A stretch of DNA of 7,420 nt, from the NCBI GenBank assembly GCA_021845705.1, contig JAJZVJ010000109.1, forward strand, positions 1 to 7,420, read 5' to 3'. The notes below the pieces were generated by a model. That model was not told where the DNA came from and made no database searches. It was given only the letters and a program-made list of their open reading frames with translations. The position numbers and the translations under genes were made by a program. This stretch comes from a bacterium. Lineage in GTDB: Bacteria > Elusimicrobiota > Elusimicrobia > Elusimicrobiales > UBA9959. Each line of letters opens with the position of its first letter. Within the stretch, counting starts at the first letter, position 1. Positions 1-7,206 of the stretch are shown piece after piece.

Positions 1-269
1 CCGCCGGCCAGGAGGTGCAGGTCGGTCCGCAGAAAATCGGCGTTCACCAATTCCAGGCCCCTGAACTTCTCCCTCAGGGCCGGGAGCAGGGCCTTGTCTA
101 TCTCCACCGCTTTCATAAGCGCGCCGTACCTGGGGAAAAGGAATTCCGTAAGCGCCCCGCCGCCCGGGCCTATCTCTATAAGCCGGTCGAAGGCAGCGCC
201 CTCCAGGGCCGCGGCGATGCGCCCGCAGATACTTTTGTCCGTTAAAAAGACCTGGCTGAATTTTGGCAT
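1..269 (-). CDS. rsmA: 16S rRNA adenine dimethyltransferase RsmA/KsgA, N-terminal part (cut by window edge)
   Basis: The enzyme uses S-adenosylmethionine to dimethylate the two adjacent adenines in the 3'-terminal helix of 16S rRNA during small-subunit maturation in the cytoplasm. Only the first 89 codons are present. Seen here: the entry block QVFLTDKSICGRIAAAL (residues 6-22), which matches the family's 'GQ-FL-D' start; SAM motif I as LIEIGPGGGALTEFL (about 31-45); the acidic motif II end AVEIDKALL; and NADFL (about 76-80), which aligns with the family's next SAM-pocket block (G/N-D-A/F-L). The chosen ATG shares one base with the murC stop (TGATG), so translation is probably coupled. A GGAG lies 11 bases upstream inside murC, rather far for a strong ribosome site. 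The first residues are shorter than in E. coli KsgA, but the SAM domain begins normally. Identification is firm; the catalytic NLPY-type motif and C-terminal domain lie outside the window. Confidence 0.93.
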   Translation of the reverse strand, partial: MPKFSQVFLTDKSICGRIAAALEGAAFDRLIEIGPGGGALTEFLFPRYGALMKAVEIDKALLPALREKFRGLELVNADFLRTDLHLLAG

Positions 270-1654
270 CAGGTAAGGGTCTCCATCTTCAGCTTGATCT
301 CTTCGCCCAGTTTCCAGACGTCCCCGGCCCCGAGCGTGATAAGAACGTCGCCGCGCTTAAGCTCTTTCATGGTCTCAAGAACGCCGCGGAACCCGGAAGC
401 GGCCGCGCCGTTCTTAAGGAGCTGGCGCAGTATCAGCCCGGAATCCACGCCGGGCAGAGGTTTCTCGCCGGCAGCGTAAAGCGGCGCCACGTAAACCCTG
501 GCGGCGCCGCCGAAAGCTTTGCCGAACTCCTTATAAAGCAGCGAAGTGCGGGTGTAGCGGTGCGGCTGGAAAAGCGCCACCAGCCTGCGGCCCGGGAAAA
601 GCCCGCGCGCCGCGTCCAGCGTCGCCCGGATCTCCGTCGGGTGGTGGCCGTAGTCGTCCACGAAATCAACCCCGCCGGCACAGCCGAGCCTGTCCATCCG
701 CCGCTTGACCCCCGCGAAAGTCCAAAGGCCCGCGGCCAGCTTGCCGAACTCGAAACCGAGATACGAGCCCGCGGCCAGCGCGAGCAGCGAATTGCGCACG
801 TTATGCGCCCCGCCGCAGCGCAGGCGTACCCGCCCTTTTAATTTACCCCTGAAAAAAGCTTTATACGAGGCTCCGCCGGGAGAGAACATGACGTCGCGGG
901 CGGCCCAATCCGCCCCCGCGCCCAGGCCGCAGGTCACAAGGGGGACTCTTAACGACGGTATAATTTCCCGGATCACGGGGTCGTCGTGGCAGAGGACCGC
1001 CATGCCGCAGAACGGCAGACGTGAAAGGTGCTTGCGGAAAGCCTCCTTGAGGTTTTCCATGCTCCCGTAATGGTCCAGGTGGTCGGAGTCTATATTGGTG
1101 ACGCAGGCCACGAGCGGCGAGAAATAAAGGAAGGAGCCGTCCGATTCGTCGGCCTCGGCCACGAGGTACTGGCCCCCGCCCAGCTTCACGTTGGAGCCGG
1201 CGCCTTTTATTATCCCCCCCACCACGGCGGTAGCGTCCGCGCCGGCGGCCTCCAGCGCGGCCGCCGTCATGGTGGTAGTGGTGGTCTTGCCGTGAGTGCC
1301 GGCTATCGTTATAGTTTTCTTGAGATCGGCCAGCTTTGAGAGCATCAGCGCCCGGCGCACTACCGGCAGCCCCCTTTTGAAAGCGGCTTTAAGCTCCGGG
1401 TTGGCCGGATCTATCGCCGAGCTCACTACCACCACGTCCGGGAAACCCAGCGCGCCCGGAGAATGGCCCTCGATGATCTTTGCTCCCTCGCGGGAGAGCG
1501 CGCGGGTTATTTCGGAAGCTTTAGCGTCCGAGCCGCTGACCTTGTAGCCGAGGCCCAGCATAAGGCGGGCTATACCGCTCATACCTATCCCGCCTATCCC
1601 TATAAAATGGGCTTTTCTGACTTCCCCTATGCTGATATCTTCGGTGTAATTCAT
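269..1654 (-). CDS. murC: UDP-N-acetylmuramate--L-alanine ligase MurC
   Basis: MurC is the cytoplasmic ATP-dependent ligase that adds L-alanine to UDP-N-acetylmuramate, the first amino-acid step of peptidoglycan precursor synthesis. At 461 residues it is of normal family length. Seen in order: the N-terminal Rossmann motif FIGIGGIGMSGIA (17-29) for UDP-MurNAc; the ATP loop GTHGKTTTT (119-127, K123); EADESDGSF (167-175); HLDHYG (192-197); GGAHNVRN (281-288); DDYGHHPTEI (333-342), a MurC hallmark; LFQPHRYTRT (361-370); and LGAGDVWKLG (441-450) in the C-terminal domain. No expected motif is missing. Its ATG overlaps the stop of the upstream THEP1-like gene (ATGA), with GGAG 9 bases before the start. 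rsmA follows with a one-base overlap. The usual mur/fts neighbours (murG, murB, ddl, ftsQ) are not adjacent, so this copy lies outside a classical division-and-wall cluster. Confidence 0.98.
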   Translation of the reverse strand: MNYTEDISIGEVRKAHFIGIGGIGMSGIARLMLGLGYKVSGSDAKASEITRALSREGAKIIEGHSPGALGFPDVVVVSSAIDPANPELKAAFKRGLPVVRRALMLSKLADLKKTITIAGTHGKTTTTTMTAAALEAAGADATAVVGGIIKGAGSNVKLGGGQYLVAEADESDGSFLYFSPLVACVTNIDSDHLDHYGSMENLKEAFRKHLSRLPFCGMAVLCHDDPVIREIIPSLRVPLVTCGLGAGADWAARDVMFSPGGASYKAFFRGKLKGRVRLRCGGAHNVRNSLLALAAGSYLGFEFGKLAAGLWTFAGVKRRMDRLGCAGGVDFVDDYGHHPTEIRATLDAARGLFPGRRLVALFQPHRYTRTSLLYKEFGKAFGGAARVYVAPLYAAGEKPLPGVDSGLILRQLLKNGAAASGFRGVLETMKELKRGDVLITLGAGDVWKLGEEIKLKMETLT

Positions 1655-2229
1655 TTCTTATCGCTCCACATTCCGCCCGCCAGCAGGTCCAGCCAGGCCT
1701 CGGCGGCTGCTACCGCCTCCGCCCAGGCGGGCTCCGTAAGTTCAAGCAGGGCGGTATCGCCGAGTTTGGAAAAAACGTCCTCAAAAACTGCCGCGCCTCG
1801 GCGGTAGAACACCAGGCACGGGGCCGGAGAAAAGAGCAGTTGTACCGCGCGGGCGCTGAACTTTTCAGACATCATCGCCATCGGGCCGAGCTCATCGAAA
1901 AGAAGGATCTTTCCCGCCGCGGCGGCGTTCTCCAGGGCGCCCAGCGCCGTTACTTCCAGCGCCGCCAGGTTCAGGGCGTACTTGTTGAACGAGACCGGGG
2001 AAACGATATCCCTTGCGGCCAGAACGGCCCGCCCGTTCACGCCGGAACCGGCCGCTCCGCCAAAAGCCACCACTTCGAACCCGCTGCGCGCTTTGCCGCG
2101 GCGGATTTCCAGGGTGCGGAAGCCGCCGAGCCAGCGCCCGTAGGAGGCGCAAAGTCTGGCCGAGAGACGCTCCTTCAGCGCGCAGTCGGCAAAGCTGAAG
2201 ACCAGTTTTGAAGCCCGGGGAGCTTTCAT
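1651..2229 (-). CDS. THEP1-family (NTPase_1) nucleoside-triphosphatase-like protein with degenerate Walker A
   Basis: A 192-residue soluble protein that I align by eye with the THEP1 family (PF03266; Aquifex/Thermotoga NTPases). Matching blocks are GGFRTLEIR (35-43) for 'GFwTeEvR'; ARSGFEVV (47-54) for 'RtGF'; FNKYALNLAALEVTALGALENA (81-102) for the 'vgkYgVn...fe' block; KILLFDELGPMAMMSEKF (107-124), the Walker B region with D112-E113; and ALLELTEP (160-167). The N-terminal strand KLVFS (8-12) also aligns, but where the family has G-x-P-G-V-G-K-T-T the protein reads FADCALKER (13-21). Only K19 is kept; all loop glycines and the Mg-binding Thr are gone. ATP/GTP hydrolysis is therefore doubtful, and a structural or regulatory role is possible (inference). 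The ATG abuts the TPR-gene stop (TAAATG), with GAGG 8 bases upstream, and the 3' end overlaps murC by 4 bases. Family assignment is fairly sure; function is unknown. Confidence 0.72.
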   Translation of the reverse strand: MKAPRASKLVFSFADCALKERLSARLCASYGRWLGGFRTLEIRRGKARSGFEVVAFGGAAGSGVNGRAVLAARDIVSPVSFNKYALNLAALEVTALGALENAAAAGKILLFDELGPMAMMSEKFSARAVQLLFSPAPCLVFYRRGAAVFEDVFSKLGDTALLELTEPAWAEAVAAAEAWLDLLAGGMWSDKK

Positions 2230-3861
2230 TTATTTTGCCTCGAGCCAGGCGCGGTTGGCCAGGGCCGTTTTGTTGGCCGGCTCCAGGCGCAGCGCCTCCA
2301 GGCACTCGGCCAGGGCTTTTTCGTCGGAACCGGATTCTATCCAGGCGGCCCCGCGCCCGAGCGCCGCCTGCGCGCCGCCGCCGGAAAATTCAGCCAGGGC
2401 CTGGGAAGGTTCGCCGAGCAGCAGGTACCCCAGTCCCTTGATAAGGTTAAAATCCCGGTCCGGGGCCTGGCCCGCGGATTCCATATCCTCGACTGCCTCG
2501 GAAACATTGTCCAGCCAGTTGTCCCCCATCACCCAAAGCCCCATGTCATTGCCGACGTCGCGCGGCTTGTAGATGGCTTTGTTTTTCGGGTCCTTGCGCG
2601 AAGCGGACGGGGCGGAGGTCTCTATCTTGAAATTAAGCCGAGCGTCGCTGCCCTGTGAAATGCCCTTCAAAAGCTTTTCCGCCTCGGCCGCGATCTCCGC
2701 GGCTCTCTTCTGCCTGTCCTCCGTATTCGAAAGCGGCAGGAAGTATTCCCGCTTGGTATAGCTGACTTTGGGCCGGTTAAAAACCGACCGGAGCCGCCCG
2801 GCCAGCTTCTCACCCACGGGCGCCGCGGAAAGCACCGCCTTCGGGGTCTCGAGCAGTTCTATTACCACCCGGGCTTCCTGGTCGGCCGGGATCTTTGAAA
2901 GAGCGGAGAACAGCGGGCTCTGCGGCTGTTCCGCGACAGCGGCGGAGGAGGCCCCCGAATAAGCCAGCGCCATCGATATGCCGCCGTTCTCGTTGGCCGG
3001 AGCCAGGAGGAAAGCGCCGTCCAAAGCCTTTTTTACTTCTTTACCGCGCCCGGACTTGTACAGCGCCCAGGCCAGCCTGAACCTGGCCACCGAATCGCGG
3101 GGCTTTATTGAAAGGGCCCTGCGGTAAAGTTTCACGGCTTCGTTCACTCTGCCTTCACGCTCCCTGAGCACGGCCAGTTCCAGCATGGCGTCCTCGTAAT
3201 CCGGAAAAAGTGAAATAGCTTTCTCCAGTTCCACGGCGGCGAAATCGTAGCGGCCGGTGCGGGAATAGAACATGCCGAGCTGGAAGCGGTACAGGGGATT
3301 GGAAGAGTCCGCCGCCACGGCCGCCCTGAGGTAATCCAGCGCCTTGCCGGGGTTGCCGAGGGCCTGGTAAACCGAGCCGGCGTTCATTTTAACGTCGGAC
3401 CGCTCGGGCGCGAGGCGCTCGGCCTGCAGGAAATCCTCTAGGGCGGCCTGGTACTGCCCGGCGCGGGCCCTGACTATCCCGCGCAGCTGGTAAGCCATAG
3501 AGTTGGCCGGGTCCAGGCGCATAGCCTCCTCGAACTCGGACAGCGCCTTATCCGGCTCGCCCAGCCAGTAGAGCGCGGAACCGTAAAGCAGACGCGGCCA
3601 GGGGCTTTCGGGGTCCTTCTGGGCGGACTTGTAGAACTCGTCGGCGGCGGCCGCGTAATTCTCCTCCTCCATGTAGGCGTAGCCGTGCCGCAGGTTTATG
3701 GCGCTCTGGTCCTCCATGATGCGGTCCCACACTGTTTTGCGCGGGGCGGCCTCAGGCACGCAGGCGGCATGAGGGCAGAACGCGGCCAGCCAGGCGCAGG
3801 CAAAAAGGCAGAACGCGGCCCGCTTCAATATACCGGAAGAATGGCGAGGATCTGTTTTCAT
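2230..3861 (-). CDS. Exported TPR-repeat protein of unknown specific function
   Basis: This 543-residue protein starts with a basic stretch and a hydrophobic segment (about 13-33, AAFCLFACAWLAAF), consistent with a Sec signal peptide. The cysteines at 29 and 34 are not in a convincing lipobox (F or A before Cys, but His at -3), so a lipoprotein is only possible. Residues about 53-290 form seven consecutive 34-residue tetratricopeptide repeats, with typical A-Y-x-x-G, A-L-x-x-F and L-x-P/D-P positions. A middle part (about 300-440) matches nothing I recognise and contains a charged helical stretch (about 381-400). Two further TPR-like units follow at about 470-540. TPR arrays usually act as protein-binding scaffolds, so a periplasmic adaptor is the likely role. 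No clear Shine-Dalgarno sequence precedes the ATG. TTG at codon 12 (3826-3828) is an alternative start that gives a tighter signal peptide. The stop directly abuts the next gene. Confidence 0.85.
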   Translation of the reverse strand: MKTDPRHSSGILKRAAFCLFACAWLAAFCPHAACVPEAAPRKTVWDRIMEDQSAINLRHGYAYMEEENYAAAADEFYKSAQKDPESPWPRLLYGSALYWLGEPDKALSEFEEAMRLDPANSMAYQLRGIVRARAGQYQAALEDFLQAERLAPERSDVKMNAGSVYQALGNPGKALDYLRAAVAADSSNPLYRFQLGMFYSRTGRYDFAAVELEKAISLFPDYEDAMLELAVLREREGRVNEAVKLYRRALSIKPRDSVARFRLAWALYKSGRGKEVKKALDGAFLLAPANENGGISMALAYSGASSAAVAEQPQSPLFSALSKIPADQEARVVIELLETPKAVLSAAPVGEKLAGRLRSVFNRPKVSYTKREYFLPLSNTEDRQKRAAEIAAEAEKLLKGISQGSDARLNFKIETSAPSASRKDPKNKAIYKPRDVGNDMGLWVMGDNWLDNVSEAVEDMESAGQAPDRDFNLIKGLGYLLLGEPSQALAEFSGGGAQAALGRGAAWIESGSDEKALAECLEALRLEPANKTALANRAWLEAK

Positions 3862-3877
3862 TCGGGCCGGAAAGCGG

Positions 3878-3900
3878 GGCGCTAGAACTCCGGAGCCGCC
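3878..3900 (-). other. Small GC-rich hairpin in the 48-base LysM/TPR gap
   Basis: On the minus strand GGCG-g-CT (3900-3894) can pair with AGCGCC (3883-3878), leaving a 10-base loop and one bulged G. An 8-base palindrome CTCCGGAG (3888-3895) overlaps it. No run of T follows, so it is not a standard intrinsic terminator. In such GC-rich DNA a hairpin this small can arise by chance. If real it could tune or process the transcript between the LysM and TPR genes. Confidence 0.2.
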
Positions 3901-3909
3901 GGGCCGGGG

Positions 3910-5058
3910 CTACCTGCCGCCGCCTATCTTTAACGGGCGCGGCGCGCTGAACTTGCCTTCGAAGCCCAGCAGGTCCACCAGGGCGACGCGCATGAAGTAG
4001 TTGCCGGGGGGCAGGAGCCCGTTCAGGTCGATCTTGTCGAAAGCGTCGTACTGCTTATCGAGCACGGTGGTCCCGAAAGCCTGGTCCTTTGAAACCTGCA
4101 AATGATAGCTCTGGACCGGGTTTCCCACGGAAAGCATCTTCACTATCTCGTTGGCGTCTATGCCTTTAGCGTCAGCGCTGGCGGCCGGTACGCCTTTAGG
4201 GACTTCGGCACCCTGCAGTTTGGACGGAGTATTCCCGCCTTTTTTCAAATTACCGAGAGAAACGACGCCGCCTTCATCCTTGAACTGCGTACCGGCGGAG
4301 GCGGTAAGCGTGGTGGCCGAGCCGGGCTGCAGTTCAGGCAGCGGGGGCAGCTTGACCGGGTCGGAAGGGGCCATGTCCATCTTAACCTCCGAGGCGAAGC
4401 CCGCGGCGACCTCAACGGTCTTTCCCTGCGCCTCGACGTCCGCTTTTCCTTTGTAGACCTGGACTATAGTGGTGAGGTCGTCTTTGAGCTTGGCGCCGAA
4501 CTCGGTGTCTTTCGTCTTCGGGGTGATCCTGGCCGAAGCCGTTATGACGCGCGAGCGCAGGCCGCGCATTTCTCCGGCAAGCAGCTCCACGTCCACGTTC
4601 TTCTTGCCCGGCGGGCGCAGCACGGCTATGGTGTTGGGGAAAAGGTTGAGTATCTGGCCGGTATAGAATTTAACGTCGGCGCGCGCGTCGGCGCGGGTGC
4701 GCAGGGTATCGCTCTTGAACAGGTCCATCTTCATGCTGACGGCGTTCCAGTCCGAAGCCCCGGTCCGCCTGAAAAGCACCTCGTTGAGGAAATAAACCAG
4801 CTTGGCCGCCCGGTATTCCTCTTTCAGGAGGGTCGACGGGACCCGCAGCGGCATCCCGGGCAGGGCTATGGAAGGGTCGGCCGAGGGTAGCCTGTTGTAT
4901 TTGAGTATGACGTTCCATTTCTTCGGGTCTTTAAGGTAGGTATTCGAGATGCTCCACAGAGTATCGCCGGGCTTAACGACTATCGTCTGCAGTTCCTCCG
5001 CGGCCCCGGCATTAGCCGGACGGAAGAGCATAAGCAGACCTAATAATATCGTTTTCAC
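3910..5058 (-). CDS. Secreted LysM / FecR-like domain protein
   Basis: A 382-residue exported protein. Residues 1-19 look like a short Sec signal peptide (hydrophobic ILLGLLMLF, then ANAGAA as probable cleavage area). A LysM domain follows at about 25-73 (VKPGDTLWSISNTYL, WNVILKYN, LPGMPLRVP); LysM binds the glycan of peptidoglycan. Residues about 110-225 resemble a FecR-type domain: SDTLRTRADARADVKF, a middle with ITASARITPKTKDTEF, then IVQVYKGKADVEAQGK and AAGFASEV, following the family's 'GD-LrT...A-v-F', 'TP-a-v-GTEF' and 'V-eG-v-V' pattern. A low-complexity linker (about 226-305) precedes a C-terminal beta domain (about 314-378; YHLQVSKDQAF, LPPGNYFMRVALVDLLGFEG), similar to fibronectin-III-like tails of FecR proteins. 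Start is GTG within a GTGA overlap with the kinase stop. No transmembrane helix or sigma-factor partner is present, unlike classical FecR anti-sigma regulators. The protein is probably periplasmic and wall-bound. Confidence 0.85.
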   Translation of the reverse strand: MKTILLGLLMLFRPANAGAAEELQTIVVKPGDTLWSISNTYLKDPKKWNVILKYNRLPSADPSIALPGMPLRVPSTLLKEEYRAAKLVYFLNEVLFRRTGASDWNAVSMKMDLFKSDTLRTRADARADVKFYTGQILNLFPNTIAVLRPPGKKNVDVELLAGEMRGLRSRVITASARITPKTKDTEFGAKLKDDLTTIVQVYKGKADVEAQGKTVEVAAGFASEVKMDMAPSDPVKLPPLPELQPGSATTLTASAGTQFKDEGGVVSLGNLKKGGNTPSKLQGAEVPKGVPAASADAKGIDANEIVKMLSVGNPVQSYHLQVSKDQAFGTTVLDKQYDAFDKIDLNGLLPPGNYFMRVALVDLLGFEGKFSAPRPLKIGGGR

Positions 5059-7187
5059 GCTTCCCCCTTTACCACGATCTTGCCGGACTCGTCCTTGGCG
5101 AGGTTTTTCGGGACGGTAAAGATGAACTTCGCGCCTTTGCCCGGCTCCGATTCGGCCCAGATCTTCCCGAGGTGGGCCGCCGCCACGTATTTGCAGATGG
5201 TCAGGCCCAGCCCGGTGCCCCCGGCTTTCTGCCCTTTAACCTGCTCGAATTTCTCGAAGACCTTGTCCAGGTATTCCGGAGGGATGCCGTCGCCGGTGTC
5301 GCGCACCCAGGCGGTGTAGTGGTCGCCGTCGTCGGAGATGCCGGTGGTTATGACCCCGTCCTCGGGCGTGAATTTTATGGCGTTGCCTATAAGGTTGGTG
5401 AACATGCGCTCCATCAGCCCGGCGTCGGCGTTCACCACCATGGACTCGACCCCCTCCATCTGGAAGCTGATATGCTTGCGCGCCCCGAGCGATTCCATAA
5501 GCGAGTTCACCCTGGAGGCGATTTCCTTCAGGTTCACCGGGGCCAGCCCTATCTCCATTTTCCCGGCCTCCATCTTGGCGGAGTCGAGAATGTTATTGAT
5601 CATGCCCAGCAGCCTGAAGGAGGCCCGGTCGATAGAGACCAGCATTTTCTTCTGCGCCTCGTTCACCGGGCCGGGGATCTCTTTCAGCATGAATTCCACG
5701 AAGCCTTTTATCGCGCCCATAGGGTTGCGCAGGTCGTGCGTGATGGAGTGCAGGAACTCGTCCTTTATGCGGGCCAGTTCCTTGTCCAGGGTGATATCGT
5801 AAAAACCGATCAGCCTGCCGAGCGGCTCGGAATGCCCGGGCGCGGTGATCGGCATGGCGAAGCAGCGGAAGAACCGGGTGGAATGCTCCTGCGAGATCTC
5901 TATCTCCCTGAAAAAATTCTCCTTGCGGTTCCCGAAGACGTCCAGGACAGGCTCTTTTATCTTTTCGGCCGCTATCAGCACTTCGAGCGGCTTGCCTACC
6001 ACCGGGTCGGTCTGGCCCACGCCCAGCACCGACCTGGCCTTGCGGTTGGCTACCTGCACCAGGCCCGACATATCCGTCATGATTATGCCGTCCTCGGTGG
6101 AAAAAAGGATAGCTTCGGTGTTCTTCTGCTCGCGGATGATGCGGTCCACCTGCATGTCGGAATAGGACTTGAGCTGGGAGACCATCTTGTTAAAGGTCTC
6201 GGCGAGGTCGTTTATCTCGTCCGAGGTATGCACTTCCGCCTTGCGCGAGAAATCTCCGGAGGCCACGTATTCCGCCGCTCGCGTAAGCACGGTTATCGGC
6301 TTCGTAAGCGTGCGGGTGAACACCCAGGCGGCGGCCATGGCCAGCGCGAGGAAGATAAGCACGGCGTAAACGGCCTGTTTGCGCATGAACATCGCGTAGC
6401 GGTAAGCGCCTTCCCGCGGCTGGCTCACCACCACGGCTCCGCCCAGCTCCGAGATCGGGGAATAGGCGCCCAGCATCGAGCGCCCGGAGGAATCCAGGAA
6501 CTCCGCGGAGCCGGAAGAAAGGGACTTGACCGCGTTCCTGGAGATCTCCCAGCCCGCGGTCTCCATGGCGTCCTTTTCGGGGATGTCGCCCGGCCAGGCG
6601 ATGGGGACGCCGGAGGCGTCCAGGATAACGGGGAAACCTTCCTCGCCTACCCTCTTCAGGTCGAGCGAATCTATGAAAGAACCGAGGTCAAGCTCGGAAC
6701 GCAGCACCATGTCCTTGCCGAAAGGGTAATAAAAAACAACGAGGCGGTTTTTGCGGTCGACCGAGATATGGCGTTTCCCGGCCCTGGCGGCCTTAAAACC
6801 ATCCGTGCCGGCATACTTCGCCAGCACACCGCTGCCGCCCTCGAAAGGGGAAATTATTTTAACGACCTCGGAACCGTCCTTCAAAAGGACCGAGACCTGC
6901 TTTATCTCCCTGCGGGTCTCCAGCAGGGCGGCAAGCATAGTCTGCTTGTTCTCCCAGTCCATTTTCAGCATTGCGTTCATGGCGGAGCGCAGCCCGGAGT
7001 CCGCGCTCCTGATATAGCCGTTGAATTCGGAGGCGATCTTGTCCGCCGCCGTAAGGTGCAGTTCGAGGATGGCGGTCTTCACCCCTACCTGTCCCAGGTT
7101 TATAAGCCTGAGGCCCAAAAGGGCCATCGGCAGCACCGAGACCAGCAGGATCACCGCGGCAAATTTATGGAGAAGCCTTATTTTCAT
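5055..7187 (-). CDS. Membrane sensor histidine kinase (Cache-like sensor, HAMP, PAS, HisKA, HATPase_c)
   Basis: A 710-residue transmembrane kinase with two membrane segments, about 9-29 (FAAVILLVSVLPMALLGLRLI) and about 272-291 (AVYAVLIFLALAMAAAWVF). Between them is an extracytoplasmic domain of about 240 residues with Cache-like features (KQVSVLLKDGSEVV, then VGEEGFPVILDASGVPIA), which probably binds a small ligand. HAMP follows at about 290-345 (LTKPITVLTRAAEYVASGDF, DEINDLAETFNKM), then a PAS domain at about 352-465 (EAILFSTEDGIIMTDMSG, ending GFYDIT). HisKA has the H-box HSITHDLRNPMGAIKGF with phosphoacceptor H484. HATPase_c shows the N-box NLIGNAIKF (598-606), G1 DTGDGIP (630-636), the F-box VFEKFEQ (643-649) and G2 GGTGLGL (656-662). 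All catalytic elements are intact. There is no receiver domain and no adjacent response regulator, so its output partner is unknown. It is the first gene of the apparent operon, with a weak AAGAAG ribosome site and an in-frame stop upstream that supports this ATG. Confidence 0.95.
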   Translation of the reverse strand: MKIRLLHKFAAVILLVSVLPMALLGLRLINLGQVGVKTAILELHLTAADKIASEFNGYIRSADSGLRSAMNAMLKMDWENKQTMLAALLETRREIKQVSVLLKDGSEVVKIISPFEGGSGVLAKYAGTDGFKAARAGKRHISVDRKNRLVVFYYPFGKDMVLRSELDLGSFIDSLDLKRVGEEGFPVILDASGVPIAWPGDIPEKDAMETAGWEISRNAVKSLSSGSAEFLDSSGRSMLGAYSPISELGGAVVVSQPREGAYRYAMFMRKQAVYAVLIFLALAMAAAWVFTRTLTKPITVLTRAAEYVASGDFSRKAEVHTSDEINDLAETFNKMVSQLKSYSDMQVDRIIREQKNTEAILFSTEDGIIMTDMSGLVQVANRKARSVLGVGQTDPVVGKPLEVLIAAEKIKEPVLDVFGNRKENFFREIEISQEHSTRFFRCFAMPITAPGHSEPLGRLIGFYDITLDKELARIKDEFLHSITHDLRNPMGAIKGFVEFMLKEIPGPVNEAQKKMLVSIDRASFRLLGMINNILDSAKMEAGKMEIGLAPVNLKEIASRVNSLMESLGARKHISFQMEGVESMVVNADAGLMERMFTNLIGNAIKFTPEDGVITTGISDDGDHYTAWVRDTGDGIPPEYLDKVFEKFEQVKGQKAGGTGLGLTICKYVAAAHLGKIWAESEPGKGAKFIFTVPKNLAKDESGKIVVKGEA
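5059..5069 (-). promoter_or_regulatory. Ribosome binding site fixing the GTG start of the LysM gene
   Basis: The minus strand reads AAGGGGG at 5069-5063, six of seven matches to the consensus AAGGAGG, four bases before GTG at 5058-5056. There is no ATG at this position. The next in-frame ATG is codon 10, which would remove most of the signal peptide. The site lies within the last codons of the histidine kinase, so the two genes are probably translationally coupled. Confidence 0.7.
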
Positions 7188-7206
7188 GTTTGTCTTCTTA
7201 AGCCAT

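Noticed and set aside
263..841. Plus-strand open frame of 192 codons opposite murC
   Set aside because: It lies entirely opposite the conserved C-terminal half of MurC and has no family-like pattern.
2160..2229. A frameshift as explanation for the missing Walker A of the THEP1-like protein
   Set aside because: Residues before and after the loop (KLVFS and the following helix) align in the same frame with the correct spacing, so the loop is substituted in place rather than shifted out of frame.
1892..2305. Minus-strand open frame of 137 codons overlapping the THEP1-like and TPR genes
   Set aside because: It is rich in Gly, Arg and Pro, overlaps two better-supported frames, and has no motifs. 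It is an out-of-frame shadow.
3757..3776. Lipoprotein lipobox in the TPR protein (Cys29 or Cys34)
   Set aside because: Cys29 has Phe at -1 and Cys34 has His at -3. Neither fits the usual L-[AS]-[GA]-C pattern, so a plain Sec signal peptide is favoured.
4102..4890. Plus-strand open frame of 262 codons opposite the LysM gene
   Set aside because: Composition is that of an antisense shadow, with no recognisable motif, while the minus strand has clear LysM and FecR-like motifs.
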